Source: Branchiostoma floridae
Taxonomy: Eukaryota; Chordata; Leptocardii; Amphioxiformes; Branchiostomatidae
Direction of reading: 5' to 3'
Assembly: GCF_000003815.2 (NCBI RefSeq)
Contig: NC_049986.1
Coordinates: forward strand, 6,916,028-6,980,027
Length of the DNA: 64,000 nt
Below the pieces are notes generated by a model. That model searched no databases. It was not told where the DNA came from and worked only from the letters and a program-made list of their open reading frames with translations. The position numbers and the translations under genes were made by a program. Each line of letters opens with the position of its first letter. Positions within the stretch are counted from its first letter, which is position 1. This document shows positions 12,101 through 27,100 of this stretch, one piece after another.

Positions 12101-15100
12101 GCCAATCAGAATTAATTGTCTCCTCAAGTGAAGTAATGACGATACATAATAGCATTATTACTGAAAGTTCACATAATGCGTGCTGATTTGCCTGTACTTT
12201 TGGGAGTTATGTGTTGCTCATTACTGAACTAGAACAATTATCCTGTACATAATGCATAGGGTACGTAAGTGCTATTGAGACTGAGTGTCTTGTTAGGATG
12301 CCATCAAATTCGTAATTGGAAGCAATCATCTAGTGTTCCTTTTGCGCACAGCTAGTTAGTGGCAGAAATTTAAAAATAGCACTCTTATTACCTGGAAAGA
12401 AAAAGTTACATGGAAAAACACACTCAAAATCAGAAAATGAAACTTTCTGCTGACTAAGGCTCAAAGGCACATTTCCCATTCGAGATTTAGAATCGATAAA
12501 ATATTTCATTTCCCGATTTAAAATGAAGTCTGAACAAGTTTCAAAACTTTTTCCTTGACATAGACAGATTCTAATGATGAATATTAACAAAGTTAAACAC
12601 TCACATATACTAACTGTACAGAATTTTGTTTCAAACAACATCAACAAAAATCTTAATAATTGTACTTCAACATTACAATCAAATAATATTATTCGTGCAT
12701 ATTCTAATCATCATTTTCGGCATGTTTCGGTTGCAAGCCAATTTTGGCAAAATTTCCCGGAGCTATTATCAAAAATCGATGTCGTTATACACTTGAAAAT
12801 GAGGCGCTCGTCTTCCGCAACATTTTGTTGTATGTGGACCGGATTCCGGGTGGTTGCGGTCACAGAAGACAAGTGGTCGCTTTGGCCACGTTGTTTAATG
12901 CTTGTGTCTATGGGGAAAAAAATCGAGACCGGCCAAAAGCGGTCGTTATAGGCCGATGGTAGTTTTATGGATGTAGTCGTTAATACAAGTTTCACTGTAT
13001 AGCATCAAAATACCAAAGCCATTACCTCCAGACCTGTTAACATCACATGTACACAGATTGTGCATTTATCATTATACGTACATGATTCTACATCCCACAT
13101 CTTACAATACTTTAAGTAATTCATGAAGGGATAGTCTAATTGCCCAGAAAAACAAGCCCACTCACATAAAGGGATGTCTTATATGAAATCATGGCAATCC
13201 CTCGGCCAGCCAGTTTCCTGACGCACACTAGACATTTTGCAGTAATGCGTTTACGCCATAAATCTTCGCTCTTGGGGAATGAAGCGGAGACACTCTGAGA
13301 CTTTTCAGACATGTTATGGCAATCTCAACTGGCAGAAGTAGTAATTACGGCTGCCTTCAACTTTCTGAAGTACATGTGCTTGGGGTATTTTATTGTTAAG
13401 TGCTGTTCAGGTTTAGGTAGACATTTGCCCATGCTCGATTTATGTTGTATGGTGCAATTTGCAAATACTGTAATTCCTGATTTTTTCAATGTACTCTAAA
13501 ATTTATGTTCATGGTTTTCATGGTGATGACTGTAACACAAACTTATCATTACTGATTACAAATAATTCGTCTTGGTGACAATAACAAATTTCAACAAAAT
13601 TCATTCACTGTGAACATTTGATTTAGTGGCGAGAACAAGTTAAACTTTCTAAGACCACAAAAGTTTGGTACAGAGAAGACAACCGTGAATTACAGTACAA
13701 TCATCATGTATGAAAGAATATTACCAAGAATTGTCTTGTTGGCAATAATGTGTGGGACCGCGTAGCGCAGTGGGACCGTGTTCGCCCCGTGACCGAGAGG
13801 TTGCGGGTTCGAATCCGCCTGCCGTGTTACTGATCTTGTGCCCTTGGGAAAGGCACTTTACACGGCTTTCCTCACTATACTCAGGTGAAAATGAGTACCT
13901 AGCTTTGGCTCACGGTGATTTACATCATTCACCCGGACGGGAGACCTGGCGCATATGAAAGGGTATGTCACCCCGTAAGGGGCGGTATAACCCCGTCGTG
14001 TGTAAACATGTGCGAACATGTGCGATCACGTCGACCGATGATGTATGTTCGTCTGTATCTCTGTGGATCTGCCGCTACAAGCCCAAAGCTGCCTAGGCAG
14101 ATCCGTATAATGAGTTGTATCATTGGCAAATAAATAAATAAATAATCTTAGCAGCCTGAGTTAAAAATCAAAACTTGCTGTCTTTTAGATACAAGTTAAA
14201 CTCGATTGACATGATTCACAAAGAATTGGAATTGTTCAATCAAATCAAAGGCATACAGAATATTTCAAAGTTTGCAGGGACTTATTGGTAACAAGTGAAG
14301 GGAAAAGGTTCTGCGGTGTTTTAAGTGTATAACGAAGCATATAGAAGATAGCTAGGCAGTGGACGGAGTATATTTTTTGCACTTACTGTACACACATCAA
14401 CAGCAAATCTTAGGTACAAGCAAACGGAAGTTGTAGAATTATTTGGTCAGCTATTTGAAAGATAAAAGAGCAGAAAACAGACACACATTGTAATCTCAAA
14501 GCATATTTCCGATGGCATAAGATATATAATAGTATCAAAGCTGAACAAGGAGTATAGCAGGCCAAAGGAGGTCAGCTGCCTACTGGTGCCCATCTGACTC
14601 CCCTAGGCCAGCTATACTCCTTGGCCAGCTTTGCTCTGAGATTAACACATTGGCTTGAAACAATTAGACCGGAAAAAAACCATGATGCGCAGCTGCATAG
14701 ATGGAAACTCTAAACTCCCCCCAGACTTTGCACCTAGTTGAAAATTGGCCGTACAGTGTCAGAGTGATTACATCTAAAAGGCATTAAGTGTTCCGTTTTG
14801 TGGCAAAGGTGATGCGTGGCGGCCATGAGAAATCCCAGCAACTACTCATCCCCTGACAGAAACCTTGGAGAATACAGTCAATGCATACTAGAACACTTTT
14901 CCACCGTGATTCTTATGTATGACTGAAGGATATAGAAACAAAACCCAATACAATCATAGCTAATATCTGTGGATAATTGATTTTTCACCCATAATTAGCT
15001 CCAGAGATAAGGATATAGGAGCTTGTTGTCCATCAACTCTGCCCAGCTCTCCTCCTAGGGTATGACTGATTACCAGGAATCACAAGAGGAACAAATAAGA

Positions 15101-18100
15101 ATCACAGTTTCTAATTTGTAATAAGGAAACTTATCAGACATAAAGGTATATCCTCTAAAACAAAAATTAGAAGCTCTCTGACTGGGAGAAAAAGGCATGA
15201 TACACACAGGAGATATCTCCTCTTCAGCATGGTGTGTTTCTCCAGCATTTCCACTGTGCTTCGACTATTGAACTGAGCTTTGGATGGGTGATTTCACACA
15301 AGAAGGACACTGCGAAAACTGCACAAATTAAACCACTGTTAATATTTCACAATCTACCGTTACACATTGTCACGGCTTCTAAAAACATTTGATGCCTCAG
15401 AGACTCTCAAGTCTCTTTCAACATTGATAGACTCCACCAGTAGCTAAACCTCCCATCAATCTAAGTCTAGTTCAGTTTAGTTGCTATCCTTTATACATAG
15501 CCTAAAAGGGGTACAAAGCTGAGGATCAGAAAACGGTCTCCCTCAGTGCAAGATGTATAATGGTAGATAATCGATCACTGTCTGCTCAGCTAAGACTTTA
15601 ATGCCCCTAGAAGTTACCTTGCCCCCAGGGCTGAACTTGAAGATGTATTTGCTGCATTCTGTGCTGACTTTGAAATAACTAGACTTACATGTATGTACTA
15701 AAACTAGTTTGACTGACACTGACAGTGAGTCCAAAAAGCTGTTCAGAATTTAAAGTTTCCCTACAAAAAATGTTGAACCTGTACAACATCAGCCCAGTGC
15801 ACTTCTTTGGGAAGATTTGATGTGTTCTATGTTGAGTTTGAAATAACTAGACTTATGTAATAAGCCTAGTGTAACTGACATTGACAGTGAATCCCAAAAG
15901 CTGTTCAGAATTTAAAGTATTCCTAAAAAAATGTCAAACTTGTAAAACATATGGCCACCTCTTTTGGAAGAGGAAAAGCTCTGTATGTGTGTGTGTGTGT
16001 GTGTGTTACTGCAATTCAAAGTATTCACAACATAGCATTGCAAAACATATGTCGAAGACGCTACCATTGTCTGTGGTCTAAAGTACACGTAAACAGCATT
16101 GTCTTAGCCAAGGGAATGATGAGAAATCATCATCATCACCATGCTTCAGGGCCTTAACTATAATGAGTAATGGTTCACATTTTTCTTTCAATCCAGAGCA
16201 GATTACCAAGATCCTTTCTGATCAACACTCTGATATATTTCTACAGACCTGGGGTATTATATCGATCCTTTGTTGGCTCTCCTAGAAGACTCTTATCTTA
16301 CTGATCATCACTAAGACTGATGGTTTCGGATAACAGAGATAATGTAGGTTATTAAAGTCGGGAAATTGGAGCAAAGGGATCCCGCTGAGATTGTAGGCAA
16401 AATAATACCTACTTAATTTTCAGGCAATTTATTTCAAACTGGGTAGTAAAAGAGCAGAGTAATCTTCCGAAAACAGATGGAAACAGGCTTCTCCAACACA
16501 TACATGTATATTCCTTTTTCTTCTGTCGCTCTTTCAAAATTGTCTTATTAAACAGTCTATAATAATAATTATACAACATGTATGAAAAAGTATGGCGGAA
16601 TTAAGATTCTTCTCTAGAAAATGAGTTTTTTACACCAAGCTTTTTGTTATCATAAAAAAATGATGTGCGTGTCTTAAAATGTTTTTGTTTGTCTTACATT
16701 AAAGTTGGAAAATAATATTTTAAGTTTAGTATATCCGTGGTGCTGAAACTACAGTGGTTAGTAATCAACATGACTTTCTAAAAAAGATGTTACTTACTAT
16801 AATATTACATGTACAGTATGTATAAATCATTAAATCCCAAGCAACTACCATGTACTGGACTAAAAAAATGTTATGCATGCAGACTTTGTGCAGTTAGGCC
16901 ATATCTAGGGCAGGCTTTTAGCCAGACATGCGTCATGGCATCATGAGGACGCGCTTTTCTAAAAACAACAAGAAATTGGACGCACTAGACGCCCTACACT
17001 GGGGAGCAGATCCTCTGACAAGCATGAAATTCTGATTTAGCAAGGATGCCACTAGATCATTTGTGGTCACAGTCTTCTACTGTGCTCTCTCTCACAGTAA
17101 TTTTGGCCCTCAGGATCCTTTGGAATTCACCATTCTAACTTTAAAATCTCAAAAATTCTACAGCATGGACGGTGGATGCCCCCGGACCCCCCTACAATTG
17201 TCACGCCTTCTTGATTCCTTCTTTATGAGTTCTGCTGACGACTTGACGTTATATCTCAAAACATTACATTAACATTTGGCTGTCAGCATGAAATAACATG
17301 TCTACATGTAGAAACACCAACATATTCATATCCTGTTGTCAGATAACAATATTGAAAACAATGTTAATGTCTAACATTATGTATACGTAGTTCATTCAGG
17401 AGACACCATGTAAATGTATAAGTAACTGGCTGTGACATCTGCCATATACTGGCTGAATATATGGCTGTGACATATAGTCAGTGGCTATACCAGTACAGAA
17501 AATGCAGGTACGTTTCAGGTCCAGAGGATTAGGTCCAGGTCCGGTCCGGACCTGAACCTGGACCTAACTATCTGTGAAAACTTGTGAATGGGCAATATTC
17601 AACACAATGGTCCAATTTTCTAGAAAGGAATCTATTTGGTGGATCAACCAACTCCCATTGGCATTTTACAACCCTGTCTTCATGTAAACTCTATATAATA
17701 TATAAGTCTATAAACTCTACTCTACTTTCATTCTTTTGGTTATTTTCTTGAACTGTTAAGTGCCAAAATATGTAATCCCCTACCAATATAATCCAGTCAT
17801 TTTGAACTCAATCTAACATCTGGTCCACTGATTTCTTTTCAGGTCCGTTTTTTGAACCAGTCCAACAAGGAAAAGCGGTTTTGTAAAAAAAATGGTACAA
17901 TCCTTACCGGTACCCACCCCTAGATAAATATACTGTACAGAGAACATAGCATCTCAAGATTTAAATGAGAGAGAATAGCTGCAGCCGAGGCAAAGAGAAG
18001 GGCCAAGAAGGCAACAAAAGGACATAATTGTGCACATGGTCCAGTAGATTCACCTACTCAATTTGTGTCTGTCCACCACTGAATGGTAAATGCATTTTAG

Positions 18101-21100
18101 ATCTTTATTGTTAGACCATAAAAGATATCTAAAAGGAGGAAAATGCTCTTTAACAACATGTACATGTACATCTTGTCATCCTCTTTTTCTTTATGCTGCT
18201 ATATCCCATCGTTTCCTGAATACACCATCAAAGAAACGATGCATTTTTATCAGTGTCTTGCACAGTCACTTTTATCACTGTCTTGAAAGTTGAAAGTTGT
18301 GTTTTTCATGTATGCATAAAACAATACTACTCAACTAATCAATAAAAAGGGCAATAAAGCATCAACTACTTTTGTGGGGTAATTGAAGGGGTGGGTAATG
18401 TATATGGCGGGGAGGAGATTGCCATTTTCTACCTGTATAGATCCTGATTGGAGTTTCTGTCAACCAATCAGAATGATAGGAATGTGTTAGGACGGTCAGT
18501 TGCGTTCATAAACCTTAGGTCACAGCAAGTAAATTGTATGGATGATATCCGCATGCTCATGACTTTTTGCCTGATTTCAGAAAAAATTCTTCAAAAAAAA
18601 AAAAATTTCTTCTTCTTCAGGGGTGGCCAGATGGACCAAAATGGGTAAGTACATTTGTAGGTTGTGTTGTAACCTAACAATTGTATATAGAATTAACACT
18701 AGAAAGGGTAGCTAGACATGACTGCAGTTACAGAAGTGAAACTTGCTAGATAGTTGTATTTGTAAGAGTGGCACCAATATGAAACCCATGAGTGTAGTTG
18801 CCAACATGGTTAGTGATACCAGTCTACCGCACTAGTGTCATTTTTACTACACTAGTTCACTTCCTAAATACAGGAATAAATGTCTTGTTCGTTGGTGGAA
18901 TGTTGCCATACTGCATTTTGTCACTTCAAATCTTGTTACGATGTTTATGGCGTTTATTTTGAAAACTTACCATCTTGTTTTTTTTACCCCATCTTGTTGT
19001 TTTTTTGGCCCTATCTCGTTATTTTTTAAGTCTGCAGATGATGTCATCCATGGAATTTACTTGCTATAGCCTTAGTCATTGATCTAAAGTGACACGAATC
19101 GAACCTGGAAATTTCTAACTGTCTTTAAAGTTGAATGTTACCCAATGGAGATCCCTCTTGGCAGAAACATAGACATTCTGCTTGGCTACGATCTCTATCC
19201 TTACTCTGAAAAATAGGTAAGATAAGCAACTAAGCATAAGATAAGGTACATACTCTTCCCTCCCATATCCACAATATCTACAGTACTGTCAGTACGTGAT
19301 ACCATCTCATGCCAGGCCACATATCACGGCTACAAATAGCCATGACCAGAGCCTCTGAGGTCATGCAGAAAAATGAAATCGGCCTTACCCTCAGCTCCAC
19401 AGGCAAGGTGCCATGCCAGGACAAGGGAAAACACCACCAATAACAGCGACTTCATGTTCCAAAACACGCCCAAAATATTCCGTAGCAAACTAGGAGTCCT
19501 TCCAGTGAATTTCAGCACAAATTGCAAAACCACGTCACCAGTGTTGTTTGAAAAACACAAATCTTTGTCACATAGTTTGAAGACTTAATCAATGTTGGCA
19601 GCGCCCAATCCACTTGACCAGGCAATCATGCCGACGCGGGGCTCCGAACATTCTGCAACCTATCCTTGATTGGTCGCTGGGACAATTACGCTCCAACGGC
19701 AATCTTTGAAGTGAATACTAATTCTGCGTTCCTACGAGACCCGATGCACTTCAATTCAAGCAAAAAATCATACAGAAATCAATAGGGACAGGGCCACACG
19801 AAAAGAGGTGAGACAGTGCTTCATATATTGCTGTATATCTAAAAGGTTTGTAAGAATCAATCAGTAAATGTTGTCACAGAATTCCACAAAAAATGTTCTG
19901 ACTGTATATTTGAACTTCCAAGAAAGAGACAAAATTAGCGATAGCAATTCATTGTCATAACTTGAAGATCCATTTGACCACCCCTCGGCAGGAGATGGTA
20001 CGTCCTACCTCTCTGTAAACCGAATATTGATCCAGGAACTGTGAACCAGGATGTGGGGGTGAAAGGGCCACCTGTTCCAACTACTTGATCAGGAGAGCAG
20101 CCAAATGGATGGGAAGCCTTTATTCTGTGATGATAGCACTTTATTGATTTCCACATGATGTTTTGCATGGCTGAAGACCAACAAAAACTCTACTGCAGAG
20201 GTCAAAACACTGCTCACACCAACCTATTAGTAAGCCATGTCTGAGTGTCTGTTTACAAAATTGCATGACGCACAGACATGATACTTGTCACCTCTTTCGG
20301 AAAATGCAATTTATGACTACGAGTATGGAATTTCAGTCTGAATTGCACTGCTCCATGAAATCCTCCTTTGACTAAAGATCTATTGATTACACAGGCAGTG
20401 CACTGCAGTATTTTGTATTCTGGTTCAACCCAATGTCACAAACCAATCTTATGGAACTGTAATTTGTTTTAAAAAATGCCTACCAGCAACCTAAGATAGA
20501 TGAAGGCTTGCAGCACCTGTATATAAGCATACTAAAACTTGACCAAACAGTAAAAACAAAGCATTTTGTGCCTTGTTTTTTTCTTTAGTTGTAGTGGCTA
20601 GTACCTGAAATTTCTGCTTTCTACCTGGAATGCTATCTGAAAACAAAATGGGCAGTTCAACTGTTTCTTCTAAGCATGTAGACCATCATTTCCTCTAAGC
20701 ATTTAAACCATCATCTAGGAAAATACCTCACTGTGGTACTAAATACCATTTATACACTGTCATACAATTCATAACAAGTATAATGGATGACAGGAAGCAG
20801 TATGAAATTTGCACCATTGAGGAGGAAGTATTGTCAGACGTCTTTTCATCATCGTCCTTTCATCATCCATCATCCTTTCAATCTCTCATCATCTTCCTTA
20901 TCCGTTATATCCGCTTTTAGCTGGGATTTTATTATAGGGTGTCCAAATTCCCTCACTCGCAACTTACAAGCGTGACTATTGTAGGGGGGGCCGGGAAAAT
21001 CCACTTTCCATTATGCAGAGTATGAGAGAATTCGAAGTTAAAATGGTGCAAAAAATTCTAAGGTATCCTGAGGGCCAAAGTACTGTCAGGGAGGTCACAG

Positions 21101-24100
21101 TAGAAGACAGTAACCACAAATGACCCAGTGGCATCCCTGGTCAATCAGGATTTCATGGTTGTCAGAGGATCTGCTCCCCAGTGTAAGGACGCCTAGCGCT
21201 TCCAATTTCTTGTTATTTTAAGAAAAGCAGATCCAAATGACGCCTTGACATGCCTAGGCTACATAGTATACATACATCGTACATCCGGTTTACACCAGTG
21301 AGGTACAATACATTACTAGTAGTACAGTATTTCCAGTATAATGTGTCATTCATGGCAGACACTAAAGTAGTCCCCGACAGTCCAATGCTAAAAGCCTAAC
21401 AAGAAGCAAGATCAGGAATTCCAACTGAGAGAGCAGCACATTACTGCGTCATCCCTTCTATATACGGGACTGCCACGTCAACAACACGCACCATACATCA
21501 TACCTCATACATCAAACATCCCCAGTTATCGATTTCTGCCCTCGGAGGCTTTTGACATCTGTTACCACACTATTGATTCCACAAACAAAGTAATCCTTGT
21601 CGAATTTCTCAATGAGCATTTCAAAGCATTGCTAATCCTTCCTTTAGTTAAAAGTAACGAAGCTACGTTCCAATTAGCTAATTGGGCCACTGAAAAATGA
21701 AGTTGTTACTCCAGACCTCGAAATACTGAATGCATATCATGTATGCACTTTCGTACATCTTAAATTGAAGCTGTGCACCTACACACCTTGTAGTTTGTCA
21801 TTTTTGACTGTTTAAGTGTGGACATGTACTTGACTTGACTTACTTGACTTACTGACATGTATAATCGTATGACGGATTGTAAAGGTCAGAAAAATATAAT
21901 AAAAAAATTGTTGCATATTGTATTTACATGTTTGAAATTTCAAAGTTAGCCATAAAATTTTGGGTTCATTGTAATTTTCAAAGCTTAATTTATTTTAGTT
22001 TTTAATTTAGACTTATATTCCACTTACAACTCTGGATGAAAACAATCTTTCTTATCTCTTATCGTTTCGCCTATTCATGTCGTGCACTCAAGCTCTTCCC
22101 TATGCACCTTAATTTTCAGGATAAGTGTAGGTGTACCAGTACACATGTACAGGCTTTTAGTCAGCAATTTGTCAAAGCTTTTCTTAAAATTACATGTACA
22201 TTGTACATGTGTATGTTCAAGAAATTGGGGCCACTAGACGCCCTTAGACCAGGGAGCAGATCCTCTTACAAGCATGAAATTCTGATTGACCAGGGGTGCT
22301 TCTAGGTCATCTGTGGTCACAGTCATCTACTGTGACCTCTCTGACTTTTTAACTTAATACTATCAAGAACTCACTATGAAATTGCACTATGGAAGGTGGA
22401 TGCACCTGCCCCCCCCCCCCCTCCCTACAATAGTGGTGCCTATATCACTTACCATGACTCACCAAGAAATATGGACCCGCTACAATAAAATCCTAGCTAA
22501 AAGCCTGCCAGTACATCTATTTGCAAAAATGTACTAGACAAGTCCTGAATTCTGACACAAGGTAATATCAAGGACTCTTTGTTTGAAAACAATTTGTCCC
22601 ACATGACATTTCTAAAAGCAAGGATTTGTTCTACAGCCACATGTGAATTCGAATCTTAGAATCCTAAAGATCACAGTCAGACATCTTATCCCTATGATCT
22701 ATATGTTGTCCTTTTCATCCTCACAACAACTTAAGGAAGTAAAAGCTTGCGTCTTTCATTCAAGAGACAATCACGCACGTAGACCACAGACTGTTTTAGA
22801 CTAATGCATTACCAAAAGATCTCCCATGCTGAGAATTGACGTCAATCGAGATATCTGAGGAGCACGGAAAGATGTTTTCAAACGGCATAACTCTAGGCTG
22901 TGATATGGACGTAATAGCAATATCATTGAAAACAGCCTTGCGGGTATACCAGATACATACAATGTATATTTGAAGAGCGTTGTGGAAACACATCCTACCA
23001 TAAATGGGAAATTTTGGGGTCGCTTTTCTATAAGACACAACTTTTGAATTCATATGTTGAAGTACGTACTTTCAAAATCAAAGCAATTACATGTGCAGGT
23101 ATTGTAAACGTTCACAGTTTCATTTTTACAGTAACTGTTTTTGCATTGACATCTCCACTGCGGATTTATCACAGTGGGAATATGCGTTCCAAGCACATCA
23201 TACTATTTATAGTTTTGCACTCTGAACTGCCATATGCAAACTTAAGACACTGCAAAAATCTCTCTTCCCCATGCATTCACCACAAACTTCAGTCCCTGTG
23301 CCATAAAAGAACTTTTATATCCTTTTACAGCTAGTAGGATATAAAAGCCATCTCCAACAAGATTTCTCCTTTGTCACCGATGAAAGACACCGGATGGTCT
23401 GACCATCATATCCAGTTGCTTCAGAGTAACTGTTCAGTTTGGTGGAACTCACAGCACAATCATGACAATCATGAATGTACTGAACAATGCACCCTAAAAA
23501 TGATGAGAATGACACCGAGTGTCAGACCCATGTCAACTACATGTATTTGTCTCTTCTCCTCACATGATACTGGGAAAATCGATGACACAGAGCTGTCCCT
23601 TTGAGCACCATTAATTCAGTGACCTCAGCCCTGCTCTATAACAGAAATAGGCCAATGTCTGACCTCTTTTCATATTCTGTCACTCATGCCTATTAATCTT
23701 CATAGTTATTGACAAGCAACTTGATTCTCATATTATGGAGAAGTTCTTAGTAAACATGATTCAGTAAAATCAATCATTCCCAGGCATCATTGACTGATAT
23801 ATGCATAAGGGCTACACCTGGAAGAGTAGATGTTGCAGAATTGTCAACAACTTAAGGAGTTAATAAACAATAAACAATAAATAAACAGACATCGACAGTT
23901 CATGCCAGGTTGGTCTATCCTGGGCGTACTCTAAATGGCAATAATTTTTCTGGTTACTCTCAGATGGCAACTTGAAACGGTTTGCTTAAGCAATCTGCTG
24001 CACAATCACTTATCTTGCAGTTGATCTCTCTTTTTAGTGGAGTAAATGTACAGTCATATAGAGACTTATTTTTGAGTTTCTTATCATCTATCACCATTAG

Positions 24101-27100
24101 GCTTCCCAAGCTGTGGAAACTTGCACTCCACAGTCAATCTCATGTGCCAAATAAAGCCTTTTATCTACACCACTATATCTTATGGTACATGCACTTGCTT
24201 CACTACCATTCATCAAGGCATTAAATCACTCATAAGGAATAAACCATCTCTATTTAGATCTAATAACTAATGCAAAATGAACAATTCTATGGAGTAGACC
24301 ATGAGTGCAAAATTTTCTTTGAATTTGCATGCATCGGGATTTTCATACTGATTTTCCTTGTATGTATACGTAATGTAGTCGATGCTGATTTTCTTTTAAA
24401 ACTGCTTTTCAGCATCATATAGTTACTGTAACACCTTTTGGATAGTTGGTGTTATATTTGCACAGGTTGTCAAAAATGTATTGGGTATGGCCAACATTAC
24501 ATATTTGCCACAACGACTGCTCTATCCAGACATTGCTGTTTAACTTTCAAATTTGGTAGCATCCTGCAAGGCTAAAGGATATCAAAATAAACTAGAATGA
24601 ATGAAAAAACAAAACGTAAGAAGCTTCATGTACCAACCAGCAGGCTTCTACATTGTACATTTTGTACATTGAGAATTACAACTTGAACAACAGAAAATGT
24701 ACGCTTGCTGATGCTATAAGTGCTAAGGGCCTGATAGAAAATATTAATACATGGACCCACTAAGTATACTTACACGACACACATGTACAGTACTAATGCA
24801 TAATGAAATGTAAATAGGGACCCCAGTGCTAAGGACAGCTTCAGTAGGTGAATCCTTAAGATTGATTTCTTGGAATGGTGAGGATTACCGAGGTTCAAGT
24901 AAAAGTAGAAGCACATGGCATGTTGCAGGACTTAGTGGGCGTTGTGGTCTGACTCTGAGATTTGGATGCGTGACTCCTGAAGACTTGTGCGAAGCTGTAA
25001 TGATCGCTGTGTTTAGTGGGAATTCCTACATGTGCATTAGGGGATGGAAAAGTTCTGGTAAATGTATCTCAAGTGCCATTTACAAAATGCTCTCATACCA
25101 ACTTGCTAGTAGCTGTCGGTATCATTTACATGTATATAACATGCATATAGGTTGTATTCTCTAGAATCTGCAATGTTACAACAGACAGACTCTGTTTGGA
25201 GAGTTAGAGAGGGGAGATGCTTATAATGTGAGGTTGTGATCTATTCTGTTCACCTGTCTCCAGCTTTAATGTTTTCCATCCTACTCATTGTTTGGGAGCT
25301 CATCTTGTTAATTTACTAAGTTAAGTCTGTCATTTTAAGCCTAGGAAAATATCTATGATCTGAATTTTGTGTCATGAAATCAGATTTTTGGATGGACTGG
25401 GTGAATTTTTTTCCGTCCCAATATTAAGCAAATTTCCGTCCTGGAACCGAAGGACGGGTCCTGGAGACTCTGCTGTCCAGGGTGTAACTGGCCCCTCGCC
25501 GCGAAGTCGGCGAATGTTGGCCGGGTTGCTATAAGCGAGATTTAATAAGGCTATCTCACTATGGATCCTGGCAAAGGCTTTAACTAGATACCAAATAAGC
25601 TTGCCCAACTAGGCCAAAGACAATGTATTGGTCTGTTGTGTCAAACTTACATTTACAGACACTCCCTTCCTCCACATATCCTTCCTGACACGGGCCGCAC
25701 TGCTGGGTGTCGGCCTGGCACTCGCCTCGTCTGGCCAGCCGACAGGCGAGGTTGGAGCACCGCACATCATCTGTGGAAGGCAAAATAATGAATTATAGAT
25801 ACAGTTTGCATGCAATATAGATACTGCTTTACAAAGCAATCAACAACCTTGTAGCAATTCCTGTGGACAATTACCTCACTAACATTAATGCAATGAGAGG
25901 ACACCCACTCCGGTATGTTACACTCGCTTGCAAGACAGACATATACAGAGCCAGCTATTTCCCCAAGACAACAATAGAATGGAACAGCATCCCAACACAT
26001 ATAGTTACTGCATCAACACTCAATAACTTCAAGATGGGGCTAGCCTAGCACATGGGTCTCCCCATTCCACTGAAGTAGTCTTAGGTATATAGTATGGCTG
26101 GCACTTCACATTGTTGTTTTTCACTTGTTTTGTTCTTGTTTATTGCACCTACTTTTTGCACCACCACCAGCCACACTACCGTGCACCTACCTTGTCGGGA
26201 TATACCCCAAAAGGGGTTTCGACCAGTACCTACTGTATATAGATAGATAAATTAGATAGATACCATAGGAACATTCATTGGCTTTCTGCCAGTGGAAGTC
26301 AATTGTTCACACAATTGTCTTACAAGATGGGAAGTCTAAAATAAATTGCTGACTTGATATATAGTACAGGTGGCAAACTGGAATGTAGAGAGTGTGAGTG
26401 AGTTGGAAAACAGGCAAGCTCTTTTCTTGAGTACACTGCAAATGATTGATTACTAATAGAACATTAGATGATCAGGCAATGCAGATGTTGAAAGGATTTT
26501 TGGAAGGATTTAAGATTTAAGAAATCAATTTTCCTAAAGGCAAAAGTCAAGAAAGGAATAAAGAAGGAAGTTTTGATTTAGACCTGTACTAAGGGTATGT
26601 TTGAATCAAGTTTAACCAGCAATTCATTTGGAACATCCCCCCAAAAAACTTCATCCTACCATTGTTGACATCCAAGGCTGCTAACTTGAGTCTTTCCTCT
26701 CTCTAGTTTCCCCCATTTTAACTCATTTATCACATACTATCTGTATCTGCAAGTCACTTGATGATGATTGACTGTGTATTTACCTGTGAGGGCCATTAAC
26801 TTCATACCCGTCCATTCTGTATCTACTTGTTGTAGACGTATCTGAAACAATCTTCCTGGTGTCTGAGAGAATATATGACTGTGTTTGAGTCTGCATTAAC
26901 AATTTACCTACAGGGCAAGTTTAACAACCAAAACATTCAGTCTGAAACAAATAATTGCAAAGAGAGGGCAACAAATTTTCAAAACTACCAGCTTGGGATA
27001 TCGAATTCCCAAATTGCCCCTCAGTGTTTTGAAACAGGTGGGATCTGACAAGTTCAATTGCACATAATGAAGACAAAACAGTCTCGAGTGGTTTGACTGT

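Larger units (their letters stand above)
4078..19388 (-). other. NPDC1-like intron 2, left part
   Basis: A 15 kb stretch with the hairpin at 4228, elements at 5120, 6719, 8433, 12720, 13752, 14539, 16911 and 17487, the tandem duplication at 10213 and a gap. No open frame with protein-like text or paired splice sites was recognised at 9500-12700 or 14650-16900. Confidence 0.55.
19456..25650 (-). other. NPDC1-like intron 2, right part
   Basis: Holds CAGGCTTTTAGC elements (20911-21260, 22147-22505) and a CAGGGTTGTAGCC-type fragment near 25383-25470 (tttttttccgtcccaata). No coding exon recognised. Confidence 0.55.

Noticed and set aside
12574-12962. 125-codon plus-strand open frame
   Set aside because: Its right half is the pogo-like element ending at 12997; the left half is A/T-rich with no domain.
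13752-13830. tRNA gene
   Set aside because: The A and B boxes are good, but the sequence does not fold as a complete tRNA by eye and continues into a SINE core and tail.
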